DNA of 64,000 nt, taken from Sediminicola sp035798135 (GTDB taxonomy: Bacteria; Bacteroidota; Bacteroidia; Flavobacteriales; Flavobacteriaceae). The position numbers and the translations under genes are program-made. Below the pieces are notes generated by a model, which made no database searches, was not told where the DNA came from, and saw only the letters and a program-made list of their open reading frames with translations. Below are positions 44,118-52,823 of this stretch, in pieces (the stretch's first letter is position 1; the number at the start of each line of letters is the position of its first letter). Location: NCBI GenBank assembly GCA_035798135.1, contig JAPFBR010000001.1, forward strand, positions 248,001-312,000, read 5' to 3'.

Positions 44118-45809
44118 ATGTGCAATAATATCCATATCCCCATACATCACCATAACGATAAAGACGGCCACGACCATGAACACAAATTCTGGAGTAGACG
44201 TTCCTTTATGCAGGCCCTAGGGATTGCAGGATCAGGATCCATGATGTTGGGAAGCAATTTCCTGACTGCCTCCGCCCCGTCCCCATTGACAGCGGCCATC
44301 AATATGGCAGAAACGGACAATATTCTTATCCTTATTAGATTATCAGGTGGAAACGATGGCCTTAGTACCGTTATTCCAATTGAGCAATATGATGCCTATG
44401 CTAATGCGAGGCCCAATATTTACATTCCTGAAAGTAAGGTCTTAAAGCTTACAGATGAATTTGGGGTGCCTTCCTATATGAAATCCCTACAGCCCATGTG
44501 GGCAGAAGGACAGTTCAAGGCCGTTCACGGCGTAGGATACGAAGGACAGAGCCTCTCCCATTTTACGGGCTCAGATATCTTTTCCAATACCGATTTGACC
44601 ACTACTGGTTTTAGTGGCTTGAATACCGGTTGGATGGGCCGTCATTTTGAAAATATTTATCCAGATTATTTGGTAAATCCCCCAGAATCGCCTGCGGCCA
44701 TACAAATTGGTCAGTTTGGGAGTTTGGTCTTCCAAGGGGACGAAACCAATTATGCCTTTGTGACCAATAACATTGATCAATTGGAGCAAATCGCGGAAAC
44801 AGGACAGCAATACAGCTTGGACGATACCTTGTTCAACAACTGTATGTACGGGGACCAATTGAAGTTTCTAAGGGGTGTAGCCAATACCACTTATGAATAT
44901 TCAGGAAAGATCCATGCTGCCTACGAAAGAGGACAAAATCAGGTGGAATACCAGGACAATGGCTTTGCACGCCAATTGGCGCTTTTGGCCCGTTTGATCA
45001 AAGGGAATTTGGGCACCAAGGTGTATATGATTTCCATGGGAGGATTTGATACCCACGGAAACCAGCCTTTGGCCCATGAAAGGTTAATGACAAACCTATC
45101 CGTTGCCATTGACAATTTCTACGACGATTTGGGCTTCACCCAACAAGATGATAAAGTATTGAGCATGACCTTCTCAGAATTTGGAAGAAGGATTTTTGAA
45201 AATGGATCCAACGGCACCGATCATGGAAAGGCAGCTCCTACCCTGTTTTTTGGATCTGGGCTTAATGGCAGTGCCTTTGTTGGTGATCACCCCACGTTGG
45301 ACAGTCCTGATGGACGAGGGAATCTGGAATATACGATGGACTTTAGGGATCTATATGCCACCGTTTTGGCAGAATGGTTGTGTGTGCCTATACCCTTGGT
45401 GGAACAGCATTTATTGAACCACCCTTACGCCCCTGTAAATCTTGGTTTCAATTGTAGTGGTGTGGACTTTCCGGATATCGTATATAGTGACGGAGAACCG
45501 ACCCTTCCAACACCCGTGGGAGAAAATCCACCACCTGAATTATTGAACGCCATTGTACACAAGCCTTTTTACCCTACCAAAGAGGCCCCACATATCTATT
45601 TGGAAATGCCCTTTAGCGCCCATGTTGATATCCAGTTATACAATATTCTAGGTCAAAACCTAGGGACAGTATTCAATGAAATAATGATGGAAGGATCGAC
45701 AGAAATAAACATTCGGGACCGGATGACACTTCCCTTGGCCGCCGGCAAATACATTTATAGAATACAAGTACAGGATCAAAAAATGAGTAAATCTATTGTG
45801 GTCGTATAA
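44118..45809 (+). CDS. DUF1501 family protein with Tat-like signal and T9SS tail
   Basis: The 563-residue protein has a histidine-rich N-terminus (IHIPIHHHNDKDGHDHEHK) followed by a twin-arginine motif SRRSFMQALGIAGSG. The DUF1501 core, a phosphatase-superfamily relative, shows LIRLSGGNDGLSTVIP, MGGFDTHGNQPLAHERL, FSEFGRRIFENGSNGTDHGK. The C-terminus is a type IX sorting domain (VDIQLYNILGQNLG ... LPLAAGKYIYRIQV). It therefore appears to be exported folded by Tat and then passed across the outer membrane by T9SS, an unusual combination. DUF1501 has an alkaline-phosphatase-like fold and no known substrate. Confidence 0.88.
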   Translation: MCNNIHIPIHHHNDKDGHDHEHKFWSRRSFMQALGIAGSGSMMLGSNFLTASAPSPLTAAINMAETDNILILIRLSGGNDGLSTVIPIEQYDAYANARPNIYIPESKVLKLTDEFGVPSYMKSLQPMWAEGQFKAVHGVGYEGQSLSHFTGSDIFSNTDLTTTGFSGLNTGWMGRHFENIYPDYLVNPPESPAAIQIGQFGSLVFQGDETNYAFVTNNIDQLEQIAETGQQYSLDDTLFNNCMYGDQLKFLRGVANTTYEYSGKIHAAYERGQNQVEYQDNGFARQLALLARLIKGNLGTKVYMISMGGFDTHGNQPLAHERLMTNLSVAIDNFYDDLGFTQQDDKVLSMTFSEFGRRIFENGSNGTDHGKAAPTLFFGSGLNGSAFVGDHPTLDSPDGRGNLEYTMDFRDLYATVLAEWLCVPIPLVEQHLLNHPYAPVNLGFNCSGVDFPDIVYSDGEPTLPTPVGENPPPELLNAIVHKPFYPTKEAPHIYLEMPFSAHVDIQLYNILGQNLGTVFNEIMMEGSTEINIRDRMTLPLAAGKYIYRIQVQDQKMSKSIVVV

Positions 45810-45905
45810 ACTACCTACTTATAATAAAGGCCTTCTGTTCCAATGCTATTCCGTTTAAGATGACGATAGCTGGCAGGAGGCTTTTCTTTTTTGGGTCTTT
45901 GTAGG

Positions 45906-45934
45906 TTGCACCCTGACAAAAATCTTTATTTTTG
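45906..45934 (+). promoter_or_regulatory. promoter TTG-N18-TATTTTTG for metG
   Basis: TTG (45906-45908) and TATTTTTG (45927-45934, perfect TAnnTTTG) are separated by 18 bp. Transcription near 45941 would leave a 12-base leader before the metG ATG. Confidence 0.65.
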
Positions 45935-45952
45935 TGCCCTAATTCATATTTG

Positions 45953-48022
45953 ATGTCTCAAAATCAAGAAAGTCCAGCTAGATACACCATTACAGCAGCC
46001 CTACCTTATACCAACGGCCCAATCCATATTGGCCATTTGGCAGGGGTTTATGTACCTGCGGATATTTATTCCCGTTACCTGCGCTTAACAGGAAAAGACG
46101 TTGCTTTTGTTTGCGGCAGTGACGAACATGGGGTGGCCATTTCCATGAAGGCAAAAAAAGAAGGTGTGACCCCTCAGCAGGTCATCGATAAATACCATGG
46201 TATTATCAAACAATCGTTTGAAGATTTTGGGATCTCTTTTGATAATTACTCTAGGACATCTGCAAAAGTGCACCACGATACCGCATCTGATTTCTTTAAG
46301 ACCCTCTACAAAAAAGGGGATTTTATTGAAGAGGTTACGGAACAATTATATGACGCCGAGGCTAAGCAATTTTTGGCAGACCGCTTTGTAACAGGGATAT
46401 GTCCCAAATGTGGACATGAAGAAGCTTATGGCGACCAATGTGAGAACTGTGGCTCTACCTTGAACGCAACAGACCTAATCAATCCAAAATCCACTATTTC
46501 TGGTGGCGTGCCCACCATGAAGAAAACCAAACACTGGTTTTTGCCTTTGGACAAGTATGAGGACTTCCTTAAAGAATGGATTTTGGAGGGACACAAGAGC
46601 GACTGGAAACCCAATGTTTATGGACAATGTAAATCTTGGATCGATGACGGTTTGAAACCAAGAGCTGTGACCAGAGATCTGGATTGGGGAATTCCTGTTC
46701 CCGTTGAAGGTGGTGAAGGCAAAGTACTATATGTCTGGTTTGATGCTCCTATAGGCTATATTTCATCCACTAAGGAATGGGCTGCAAGGGAAGGGAAGGA
46801 CTGGGAGCCATATTGGAAGGCTAAGGATACCAAAATGGTACATTTTATTGGGAAGGACAATATTGTTTTCCATTGTATCATTTTCCCGTGTATGCTCAAG
46901 GCCCACGGAGATTATATCTTACCGGAAAATGTCCCTGCCAACGAATTTTTAAATTTGGAGGGTAACAAATTATCTACGTCCAAAAACTGGGCAGTTTGGT
47001 TACACGAATATCTGATAGATTTCCCGGATATGCAGGATGTACTTCGATATACGCTAACCGCCAATGCCCCTGAGACCAAGGACAACGATTTTACGTGGAA
47101 AGACCTTCAAGCCAAGAACAATAATGAACTGGTTGCCATTTTTGGAAATTTCATCAACCGCGTAGTCGTATTGACCAATAAATATTATGACGGCATGGTT
47201 CCAAGTCCATCCACTTTCACGGATTTGGATAAGGAAACCTTGGCCGAGCTTCAAAAATATCCATCTCTTCTCTCAAATTCAATAGAACGGTACCGTTTCC
47301 GCGAAGCTAGTCAGGAATTAATGAACTTGGCCCGTTTGGGAAACAAGTATCTCGCAGATGAAGAGCCGTGGAAAGTAATCAAACAAGATGAGGAAAGGGT
47401 GAAGACCATAATGTATGTTGCCCTGCAGATTTCTACTGCTTTAGCGATACTATGTGAGCCATTCTTGCCTTTTACAGCCACAAAACTTAAGAACATGTTG
47501 GCAATTGATGGCGGTTTGGAATGGAACGATGTTGGAACAAAAGAAGATCTTTTGCCCGCCGGACACCAAATCAATAAAGGAGAACTATTGTACAGTAAAA
47601 TAGAGGACGAAACCATACAAAAACAATTGGATAAATTGGAAGCAACAAAAAAGGCCAACGAACAAATGAACAAGGAGGTAACACCACAAAAAGACACCAT
47701 CAACTTTGACGATTTTTCAAAATTGGACATGCGCGTTGGAACTATCATTGAGGCAGAAAAAATGCCCAAAGCCAAAAAATTACTGGTATTGAAAGTGGAT
47801 ACCGGTTTAGATGTCCGCACCATTGTTTCAGGAATAGCTGAAAGCTTTACTCCGGAAGAAATCATTGGAAAAAAGGTGACCGTATTGGTCAATTTGGCCC
47901 CAAGGGCCTTAAGAGGTGTGGATAGTGAAGGTATGATCTTGATGACGGAAAACACCGATGGAAAACTGGTTTTTGTAAACCCGGACACAGCTGGAGTTAG
48001 TAATGGGGAAGCTATAAATTAA
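45953..48022 (+). CDS. metG: methionyl-tRNA synthetase
   Basis: MetRS charges initiator and elongator tRNA-Met. The 689-residue protein has the class I HIGH motif (GPIHIGHLAGVYVPAD), zinc-knuckle cysteines (CPKCGHE and CENCGS), and a KMSKS-type loop as NKLSTSKNW. A C-terminal tRNA-binding EMAP/Trbp111 domain (about 590-689, with DMRVGTIIEAEKMPKAKKLLVLKVD) is also present. The ATG at 45953 gives MSQNQESPARYTITAAL; the seven upstream codons are not conserved and lie on the promoter. A strong terminator follows. Confidence 0.97.
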   Translation: MSQNQESPARYTITAALPYTNGPIHIGHLAGVYVPADIYSRYLRLTGKDVAFVCGSDEHGVAISMKAKKEGVTPQQVIDKYHGIIKQSFEDFGISFDNYSRTSAKVHHDTASDFFKTLYKKGDFIEEVTEQLYDAEAKQFLADRFVTGICPKCGHEEAYGDQCENCGSTLNATDLINPKSTISGGVPTMKKTKHWFLPLDKYEDFLKEWILEGHKSDWKPNVYGQCKSWIDDGLKPRAVTRDLDWGIPVPVEGGEGKVLYVWFDAPIGYISSTKEWAAREGKDWEPYWKAKDTKMVHFIGKDNIVFHCIIFPCMLKAHGDYILPENVPANEFLNLEGNKLSTSKNWAVWLHEYLIDFPDMQDVLRYTLTANAPETKDNDFTWKDLQAKNNNELVAIFGNFINRVVVLTNKYYDGMVPSPSTFTDLDKETLAELQKYPSLLSNSIERYRFREASQELMNLARLGNKYLADEEPWKVIKQDEERVKTIMYVALQISTALAILCEPFLPFTATKLKNMLAIDGGLEWNDVGTKEDLLPAGHQINKGELLYSKIEDETIQKQLDKLEATKKANEQMNKEVTPQKDTINFDDFSKLDMRVGTIIEAEKMPKAKKLLVLKVDTGLDVRTIVSGIAESFTPEEIIGKKVTVLVNLAPRALRGVDSEGMILMTENTDGKLVFVNPDTAGVSNGEAIN

Positions 48023-48037
48023 CTTTATATTTATTGT

Positions 48038-48064
48038 CCCCTCGAGCGCAGTCGAGGGGTTTTT
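48038..48064 (+). terminator. metG terminator made from a palindromic repeat
   Basis: CCCCTCGA and TCGAGGGG form a perfect 8-bp stem around GCGCAG, followed by TTTTT. The core (48042-48056) is shared with a second inverted copy at 48152-48166. Confidence 0.85.
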
Positions 48065-48166
48065 AAATAAAAATGGAGGCTTTATTGAAGAGGGTCATGA
48101 GGAGATTCGAAAGGCTCGTACTGACATGTTATCCTATTTAGCAAACAAGGTCTCGGCTGCGCTCGA
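48042..48166. repeat. inverted pair of short palindromic repeats between metG and tex
   Basis: TCGAGCGCAGTCGAG at 48042-48056 recurs in inverted orientation at 48152-48166 (14 of 15 bases identical), enclosing about 95 bp without genes. Similar short GC-rich palindromes are scattered in flavobacterial genomes. One copy doubles as the metG terminator. Confidence 0.75.
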
Positions 48167-48185
48167 CCTGACAAATTAAAATAGT

Positions 48186-50309
48186 ATGCTACTCATTCCA
48201 TACATTGCCAAACATACCCTACTGCCTACAAAAAGCATAGAAAACACCGTTGCACTCCTTAATGAGGACTGTACTGTTCCCTTTATTTCACGTTACCGTA
48301 AAGAACGAACCGGCAACTTGGATGAGGTGCAGATTGGGGATATCGTCACCTTTAAGGCCCAGTTCGAAGCGTTGGAAAAACGCAAAAAGGCAATTCTGAA
48401 AGCTATGGAGGAGCAGGAAGTCCTGACTTCTGAACTCAAAAAAACCATTGAGGCCACAGAGGACCTTGTTACTCTGGAGGATATTTACCTCCCCTTTAAA
48501 AAGAGCAGAAAGACCAAGGCAGAAACAGCCAGAAAAAATGGACTGGAGCCATTGGCAAAAATCATTATGGCCCAAAATGCGGATAAAATAGAGCATATTG
48601 CCTCCCAATATATAACCAATGATGTCCCAAACGAGGATGAGGCCCTCGAAGGTGCGCGACACATCATTTCGGAATGGATCAATGAGCGTCTGGTCATAAG
48701 AAACCAGATCCGCCACCAATTGGAAAAGTTTGCTCAGATCACCACCAAGGTGATTGCCACAAAGAAAGAAGATGAAAAGGCTCAAAAATTTCGAGATTAT
48801 TTTGAATGGAGCGAATCTTTGGGCAGATGTCCATCCCACCGTCTTTTAGCTATTCTTAGAGCCGAAAACGAAGGTTTTATTCGGGTAAAAATTGAAATTG
48901 ATGACGCTAAGGCCATTTCTAAAATAGAGGACCGCATAATTAAATCGAACAATTCCTGTTCGGTACAAATAAAATTGGCGGTACAAGATGCCTATAAACG
49001 CCTGTTGTTTCCCTCCCTTTCCAATGAAACCTTAAAAGCGGCCAAGGATAAGGCAGATGAAGGAGCCATCAGTGTTTTCTCAAAAAATCTAAAACAACTT
49101 TTGTTGGGCTCTCCTTTGGGAGAAAAGAGGATATTGGCCATTGACCCAGGATTTAGGTCAGGTTGCAAAGTGGTTTGCTTAAGTGCCCAGGGCGATCTGG
49201 AACACAATGAGACCATCTACCCCCATGCCCCACAAAATGATGCCACTGGAGCTATTAAAAAGATCAGCTCTTTGACAGATGCCCATAAGATCGAGGCCAT
49301 TGCCATTGGTAATGGCACTGCATCCCGGGAAACGGAACAGCTGATCAAACGGATCCAATTTAAAAATCCGATCGAGGTCTTTGTGGTTAGCGAAGCAGGG
49401 GCCTCTATCTATTCGGCCTCCAAAATTGCCAGGGATGAATTTCCCAACTATGATGTTACCGTTAGAGGTGCTGTTTCCATTGGGAGGCGCTTGGCCGATC
49501 CTTTGGCCGAATTGGTAAAGATAGACGCCAAATCTATTGGTGTGGGACAGTATCAACATGATGTAGACCAGACAAAACTTAAAAACTCCCTGGATACCGT
49601 TGTAGAAAGTTGTGTGAATTTTGTGGGGGTGAATATCAATACTGCCAGTACGTCCCTATTGAGCTACGTATCGGGGATTGGCCCAAAACTCGCAGAAAAT
49701 ATTGTGGCCTATAGAAATGAAAACGGTCCGTTCCCAAGTAGGGCGGCCATAAAAAAGGTGCCGCGTTTGGGAGAAAAGGCCTTTGAACAAGGAGCCGCCT
49801 TCCTGCGTATCAAAAATGCCAAGAATCCTTTGGATGACTCAGCGGTACACCCAGAGAGTTATACCATTGTACAACAAATGACCAAGGACAAGGGTGTTGT
49901 CATATCAGAGCTCATCGGGAACAAAAAAGAATTACAGACCATTGATTTAAAAGCCTATACAACAGACACCATAGGCCTGCCTACCCTTCATGATATTATT
50001 CAAGAACTGGAAAAACCGGGGTTGGACCTGCGAGAAAAGGCAAAGGTATTCACCTTCAACCAACATATTAAAACCATTACCGATTTAAAGGAAGGACAAT
50101 TATTACCGGGGATCGTGAATAATATCACCAATTTTGGTTGCTTCGTGGATGTAGGGATCAAAGAAAGTGGTCTTATCCATATTTCCAACTTATCAGATAC
50201 CTTTGTAAAGGACGTTAATGAACATGTAAGCCTCCACCAACAGGTCATTGTTAAGGTATTGGAGGTAGATGTGCCCCGAAAAAGGATACAATTGGCACTG
50301 CACAAATAA
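48186..50309 (+). CDS. tex: Tex family RNA-binding protein
   Basis: Tex is a broadly conserved protein that binds structured RNA and DNA and affects transcription and translation stress responses. The 707-residue protein shows the N-terminal helical Tex domain (PFISRYRKERTGNLDEVQIGDI) and the RNase H-like YqgF core (ILAIDPGFRSGCKVVCLS). A helix-hairpin-helix follows (SYVSGIGPKLAENIVAYRNENG ... VPRLGEKAFEQGAAFLRI), and the C-terminus is an S1 domain (GIVNNITNFGCFVDVGIKESGLIHIS). Length is slightly below the E. coli homologue. It starts with ATG after the palindromic repeat region. Confidence 0.95.
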   Translation: MLLIPYIAKHTLLPTKSIENTVALLNEDCTVPFISRYRKERTGNLDEVQIGDIVTFKAQFEALEKRKKAILKAMEEQEVLTSELKKTIEATEDLVTLEDIYLPFKKSRKTKAETARKNGLEPLAKIIMAQNADKIEHIASQYITNDVPNEDEALEGARHIISEWINERLVIRNQIRHQLEKFAQITTKVIATKKEDEKAQKFRDYFEWSESLGRCPSHRLLAILRAENEGFIRVKIEIDDAKAISKIEDRIIKSNNSCSVQIKLAVQDAYKRLLFPSLSNETLKAAKDKADEGAISVFSKNLKQLLLGSPLGEKRILAIDPGFRSGCKVVCLSAQGDLEHNETIYPHAPQNDATGAIKKISSLTDAHKIEAIAIGNGTASRETEQLIKRIQFKNPIEVFVVSEAGASIYSASKIARDEFPNYDVTVRGAVSIGRRLADPLAELVKIDAKSIGVGQYQHDVDQTKLKNSLDTVVESCVNFVGVNINTASTSLLSYVSGIGPKLAENIVAYRNENGPFPSRAAIKKVPRLGEKAFEQGAAFLRIKNAKNPLDDSAVHPESYTIVQQMTKDKGVVISELIGNKKELQTIDLKAYTTDTIGLPTLHDIIQELEKPGLDLREKAKVFTFNQHIKTITDLKEGQLLPGIVNNITNFGCFVDVGIKESGLIHISNLSDTFVKDVNEHVSLHQQVIVKVLEVDVPRKRIQLALHK

Positions 50310-50337
50310 CCATTGAAGCATCCCATTATCATTGTAT

Positions 50338-51240
50338 ATGTTTAAAATAGCCCATCACCCCATTTATAACCACCCCCTTTCCATTGGGCATCGGTTTCCC
50401 ATGGAAAAATATGAGCTTCTACCTCAACAATTAATTTTGGAAGGCACCTGCAATCGCTCCGATTTCTTTGAGCCCGTTATACCCAATGATAAATATATAG
50501 TAGCAGTTCATGAGCCCGATTATTTCTACGACCTGCTCAATATGAAGATCCCGCCTAAGGAGGCTCGGAAAATAGGGTTTCCCTTAAACGAAGATCTGGT
50601 GCTACGGGAAAGGATCATTGCCGATGGGACGATGAAAGGATGCGAGTTTGCCATGGAGCATGGTATTGCGATGAACATTGCCGGGGGTACCCACCACGCC
50701 CATACAGATCATGGGGAAGCATTTTGTATGCTCAACGACCAGGCCATTGGTGCCCGCTATTTACAAGCCAAGGGTCTGGCAAAGAAAATATTGATTGTAG
50801 ATTTGGATGTACACCAAGGCAATGGTACTGCAGAAATTTTCAAGAATGACCCATCGGTCTTTACTTTTTCCATGCACGGGGTTGGAAATTATCCCTTTCG
50901 AAAAGAAAAATCCGATTTAGATATCCCCCTTAACAAAGGGACAACCGATACACAGTATTTAACTATCTTAAAGGATACGCTCCCCAATTTAATTAAGGGC
51001 GTAAAACCCGATTTTATTTTTTATCTCTGTGGGGTTGATGTTCTGGAAACTGACAAGTTGGGCACTTTGGCCCTTACTGTGGCTGGATGTAAAAAACGGG
51101 ACCAGTATGTTTTGGAAACCTGTAAAAAAAACCAGCTCCCCGTCCAATGTTCTATGGGCGGCGGCTATTCCCCAGATCTAAAAACGATTGTTGATGCCCA
51201 TGCCAACACCTTTCGTGTGGCAAAAGAACTGTATTTTTGA
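50338..51240 (+). CDS. histone deacetylase-like (class IV/HDAC11-type) protein
   Basis: The 300-residue protein has the metal-dependent deacetylase motifs: IAGGTHHAHTDHGEAFCMLND (tandem His of the charge relay), LIVDLDVHQGNGTAEIF (zinc ligands Asp and His), FSMHGVGNYPF and LCGVDVLETDKLG. Bacterial members deacetylate small molecules or proteins (AcuC, polyamine deacetylases); the substrate here is unknown. The ATG at 50338 is chosen over the TTG six bases upstream. It lies 19 bp before the PAP2 gene. Confidence 0.9.
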   Translation: MFKIAHHPIYNHPLSIGHRFPMEKYELLPQQLILEGTCNRSDFFEPVIPNDKYIVAVHEPDYFYDLLNMKIPPKEARKIGFPLNEDLVLRERIIADGTMKGCEFAMEHGIAMNIAGGTHHAHTDHGEAFCMLNDQAIGARYLQAKGLAKKILIVDLDVHQGNGTAEIFKNDPSVFTFSMHGVGNYPFRKEKSDLDIPLNKGTTDTQYLTILKDTLPNLIKGVKPDFIFYLCGVDVLETDKLGTLALTVAGCKKRDQYVLETCKKNQLPVQCSMGGGYSPDLKTIVDAHANTFRVAKELYF

Positions 51241-51259
51241 AAAAAAGTAGTTTAAGACC

Positions 51260-52093
51260 ATGAAGCGAATTTTTATTTTAACCTTATTCCTATCTTCCCT
51301 TAACCTACTTGGGCAAGATTTGGATGCCGCTCCGGATGACAAAAGATGGGACATGTTTACGTATGACATGGGCAATATCTTTAAAAGTATGGGGTATTCC
51401 TATTCTAGGCCACTTCATTGGCAAGGGAGGCAATGGCTTAACTTTGGGGAAGTGGTCGCTGGAACAGGCACACTTTACCTCATTGATGACGATACTTCCA
51501 AATTTATTAGGGACCAGCAGCAAATTATTCCCAAGTTCTTAAGGGAGTATGGCGAATTTTATGGTAACCCAGAGAACAATTATCTGGCCACGGCAGGTGT
51601 TTATCTTACGGGCTTGGCCCTTAAAAATAATAAGCTGAGAAGAACAGGGGTTTTATTGATCGCTTCTGCATCTTCTGCGGGACTATTACAGCAGGTACTA
51701 AAATCAGTAGTTGGCCGTGCCCGCCCTCTAGCTGACTTGGGGAAGGACACCTTTGATCCCTTTAATCCAAGCAGAAATTTCCACTCTTTTCCATCTGGTC
51801 ATACCACGCTGGCCTTTACCAATGCCTATGCCATAGCTAAACAGTTTAAGAGCCCTTGGATAAAGGCCGGGATATATTCGGTTGGACTTATCCCTGGGAT
51901 TTCGAGGATCTGGGATGGTCAACATTGGCTCAGTGATGTAGCGATAAGTGTGGCCATAAGTATATTTACCGTAGAATCCATAGACCGCTATTTAGATTCC
52001 AAATACGATCAAAAATACAATGACCAAACCAAGGATATGAGCTGGGATCTTAATTTTGGCCCCGGCACCATGGGCGTCACCCTAAGATTTTAA
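51260..52093 (+). CDS. PAP2-family membrane phosphatase
   Basis: The 277-residue protein has a signal peptide and the three PAP2 signature motifs: KSVVGRARP, FHSFPSGHTT and SRIWDGQHWLSD, carrying the catalytic His residues. It probably acts on lipid-linked phosphates such as undecaprenyl pyrophosphate or phosphatidic acid in the periplasm or outer membrane. The C-terminal YDQKYNDQTKDMSWDLNFG ... VTLRF ending looks like an outer-membrane beta-strand. It follows the deacetylase gene by 19 bp. Confidence 0.85.
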   Translation: MKRIFILTLFLSSLNLLGQDLDAAPDDKRWDMFTYDMGNIFKSMGYSYSRPLHWQGRQWLNFGEVVAGTGTLYLIDDDTSKFIRDQQQIIPKFLREYGEFYGNPENNYLATAGVYLTGLALKNNKLRRTGVLLIASASSAGLLQQVLKSVVGRARPLADLGKDTFDPFNPSRNFHSFPSGHTTLAFTNAYAIAKQFKSPWIKAGIYSVGLIPGISRIWDGQHWLSDVAISVAISIFTVESIDRYLDSKYDQKYNDQTKDMSWDLNFGPGTMGVTLRF

Positions 52094-52209
52094 AGCCATG
52101 GCACCATAACGTTTTAAATCCAAATATTGCAATAAATATAAAAAGTCAACAGCCAAAAGATGCTAATGCTTTCCTTGTTTTGTTTTTTTATTCGACCTGT
52201 TCTTTTTCT

Positions 52210-52650
52210 TTACAATCCAATTCCCAATCGCACTCTTGGTGCACTAACTCTTACTCCCGTCCTAATTGTGCTCCTTCTGGGGGAACTTCTATAATACCTT
52301 GGGGAGCTATAATAATGGTCGGCATAATAGTAGAAGTGTGCACTGTGCTGATGGTGGTGGCAATGTTCCGCATGCTCCTGATAAGCATCACGTTTGCCTT
52401 TCATATATGCCTTATAGGCCCTTTTATCTCTTTTCTTTAAGTCTTTCTCATAGGCCTGTTGGTCTTCCCAAAACTCTTCTGCCTCATCCTCGTTCCCTGC
52501 CCTCAATTCTTGTTCATACTTGGCATCATCTTGAGCCCTTTGCTCGTAGTAGGTTATTTTTTGTTCCCCATTACCTTCTTCATGCTGTGCAAAGGCAGAA
52601 AATGAACCTATAAACAATCCTATAGCAATTAATGTCTGAATCTGTTTCAT
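52210..52650 (-). CDS. secreted His/Tyr-rich small protein
   Basis: The 146-residue protein has a signal peptide (cleavage after SAFAQ), then a charged helical stretch full of Asp, Glu, Lys and Tyr. A striking tail follows: HCHHHQHSAHFYYYADHYYSS and an Arg/Ser/Pro-rich end (SSPRRSTIRTGVRVSAPR). The His cluster suggests metal binding or a structural role in the envelope. I do not recognise a family. It is isolated between PAP2 and the M28 peptidase on the opposite strand. Confidence 0.65.
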   Translation of the reverse strand: MKQIQTLIAIGLFIGSFSAFAQHEEGNGEQKITYYEQRAQDDAKYEQELRAGNEDEAEEFWEDQQAYEKDLKKRDKRAYKAYMKGKRDAYQEHAEHCHHHQHSAHFYYYADHYYSSPRYYRSSPRRSTIRTGVRVSAPRVRLGIGL

Positions 52651-52823
52651 ATCAAAAAATTAAATTTCTTCTTTATTTATAACGTGCTTCTATTAATAGA
52701 ACAACTGATAGTAAAAAAACCCTACCTAAACCACATTTTTAATTGCTCCCAAAGAACTATCCTTTTCAACTAGATTCCTAAATTACTATCTTAGTGAATT
52801 GAATATCTAACAAACCTATATCC

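Noticed and set aside
45826..45894. Large-loop hairpin after the DUF1501 gene
   Set aside because: Stem is broken by a bulge and the loop is too long for a confident terminator.
47311..47988. 225-codon minus-strand frame inside metG
   Set aside because: It is the antisense shadow of the C-terminal part of metG; no domain is recognised.
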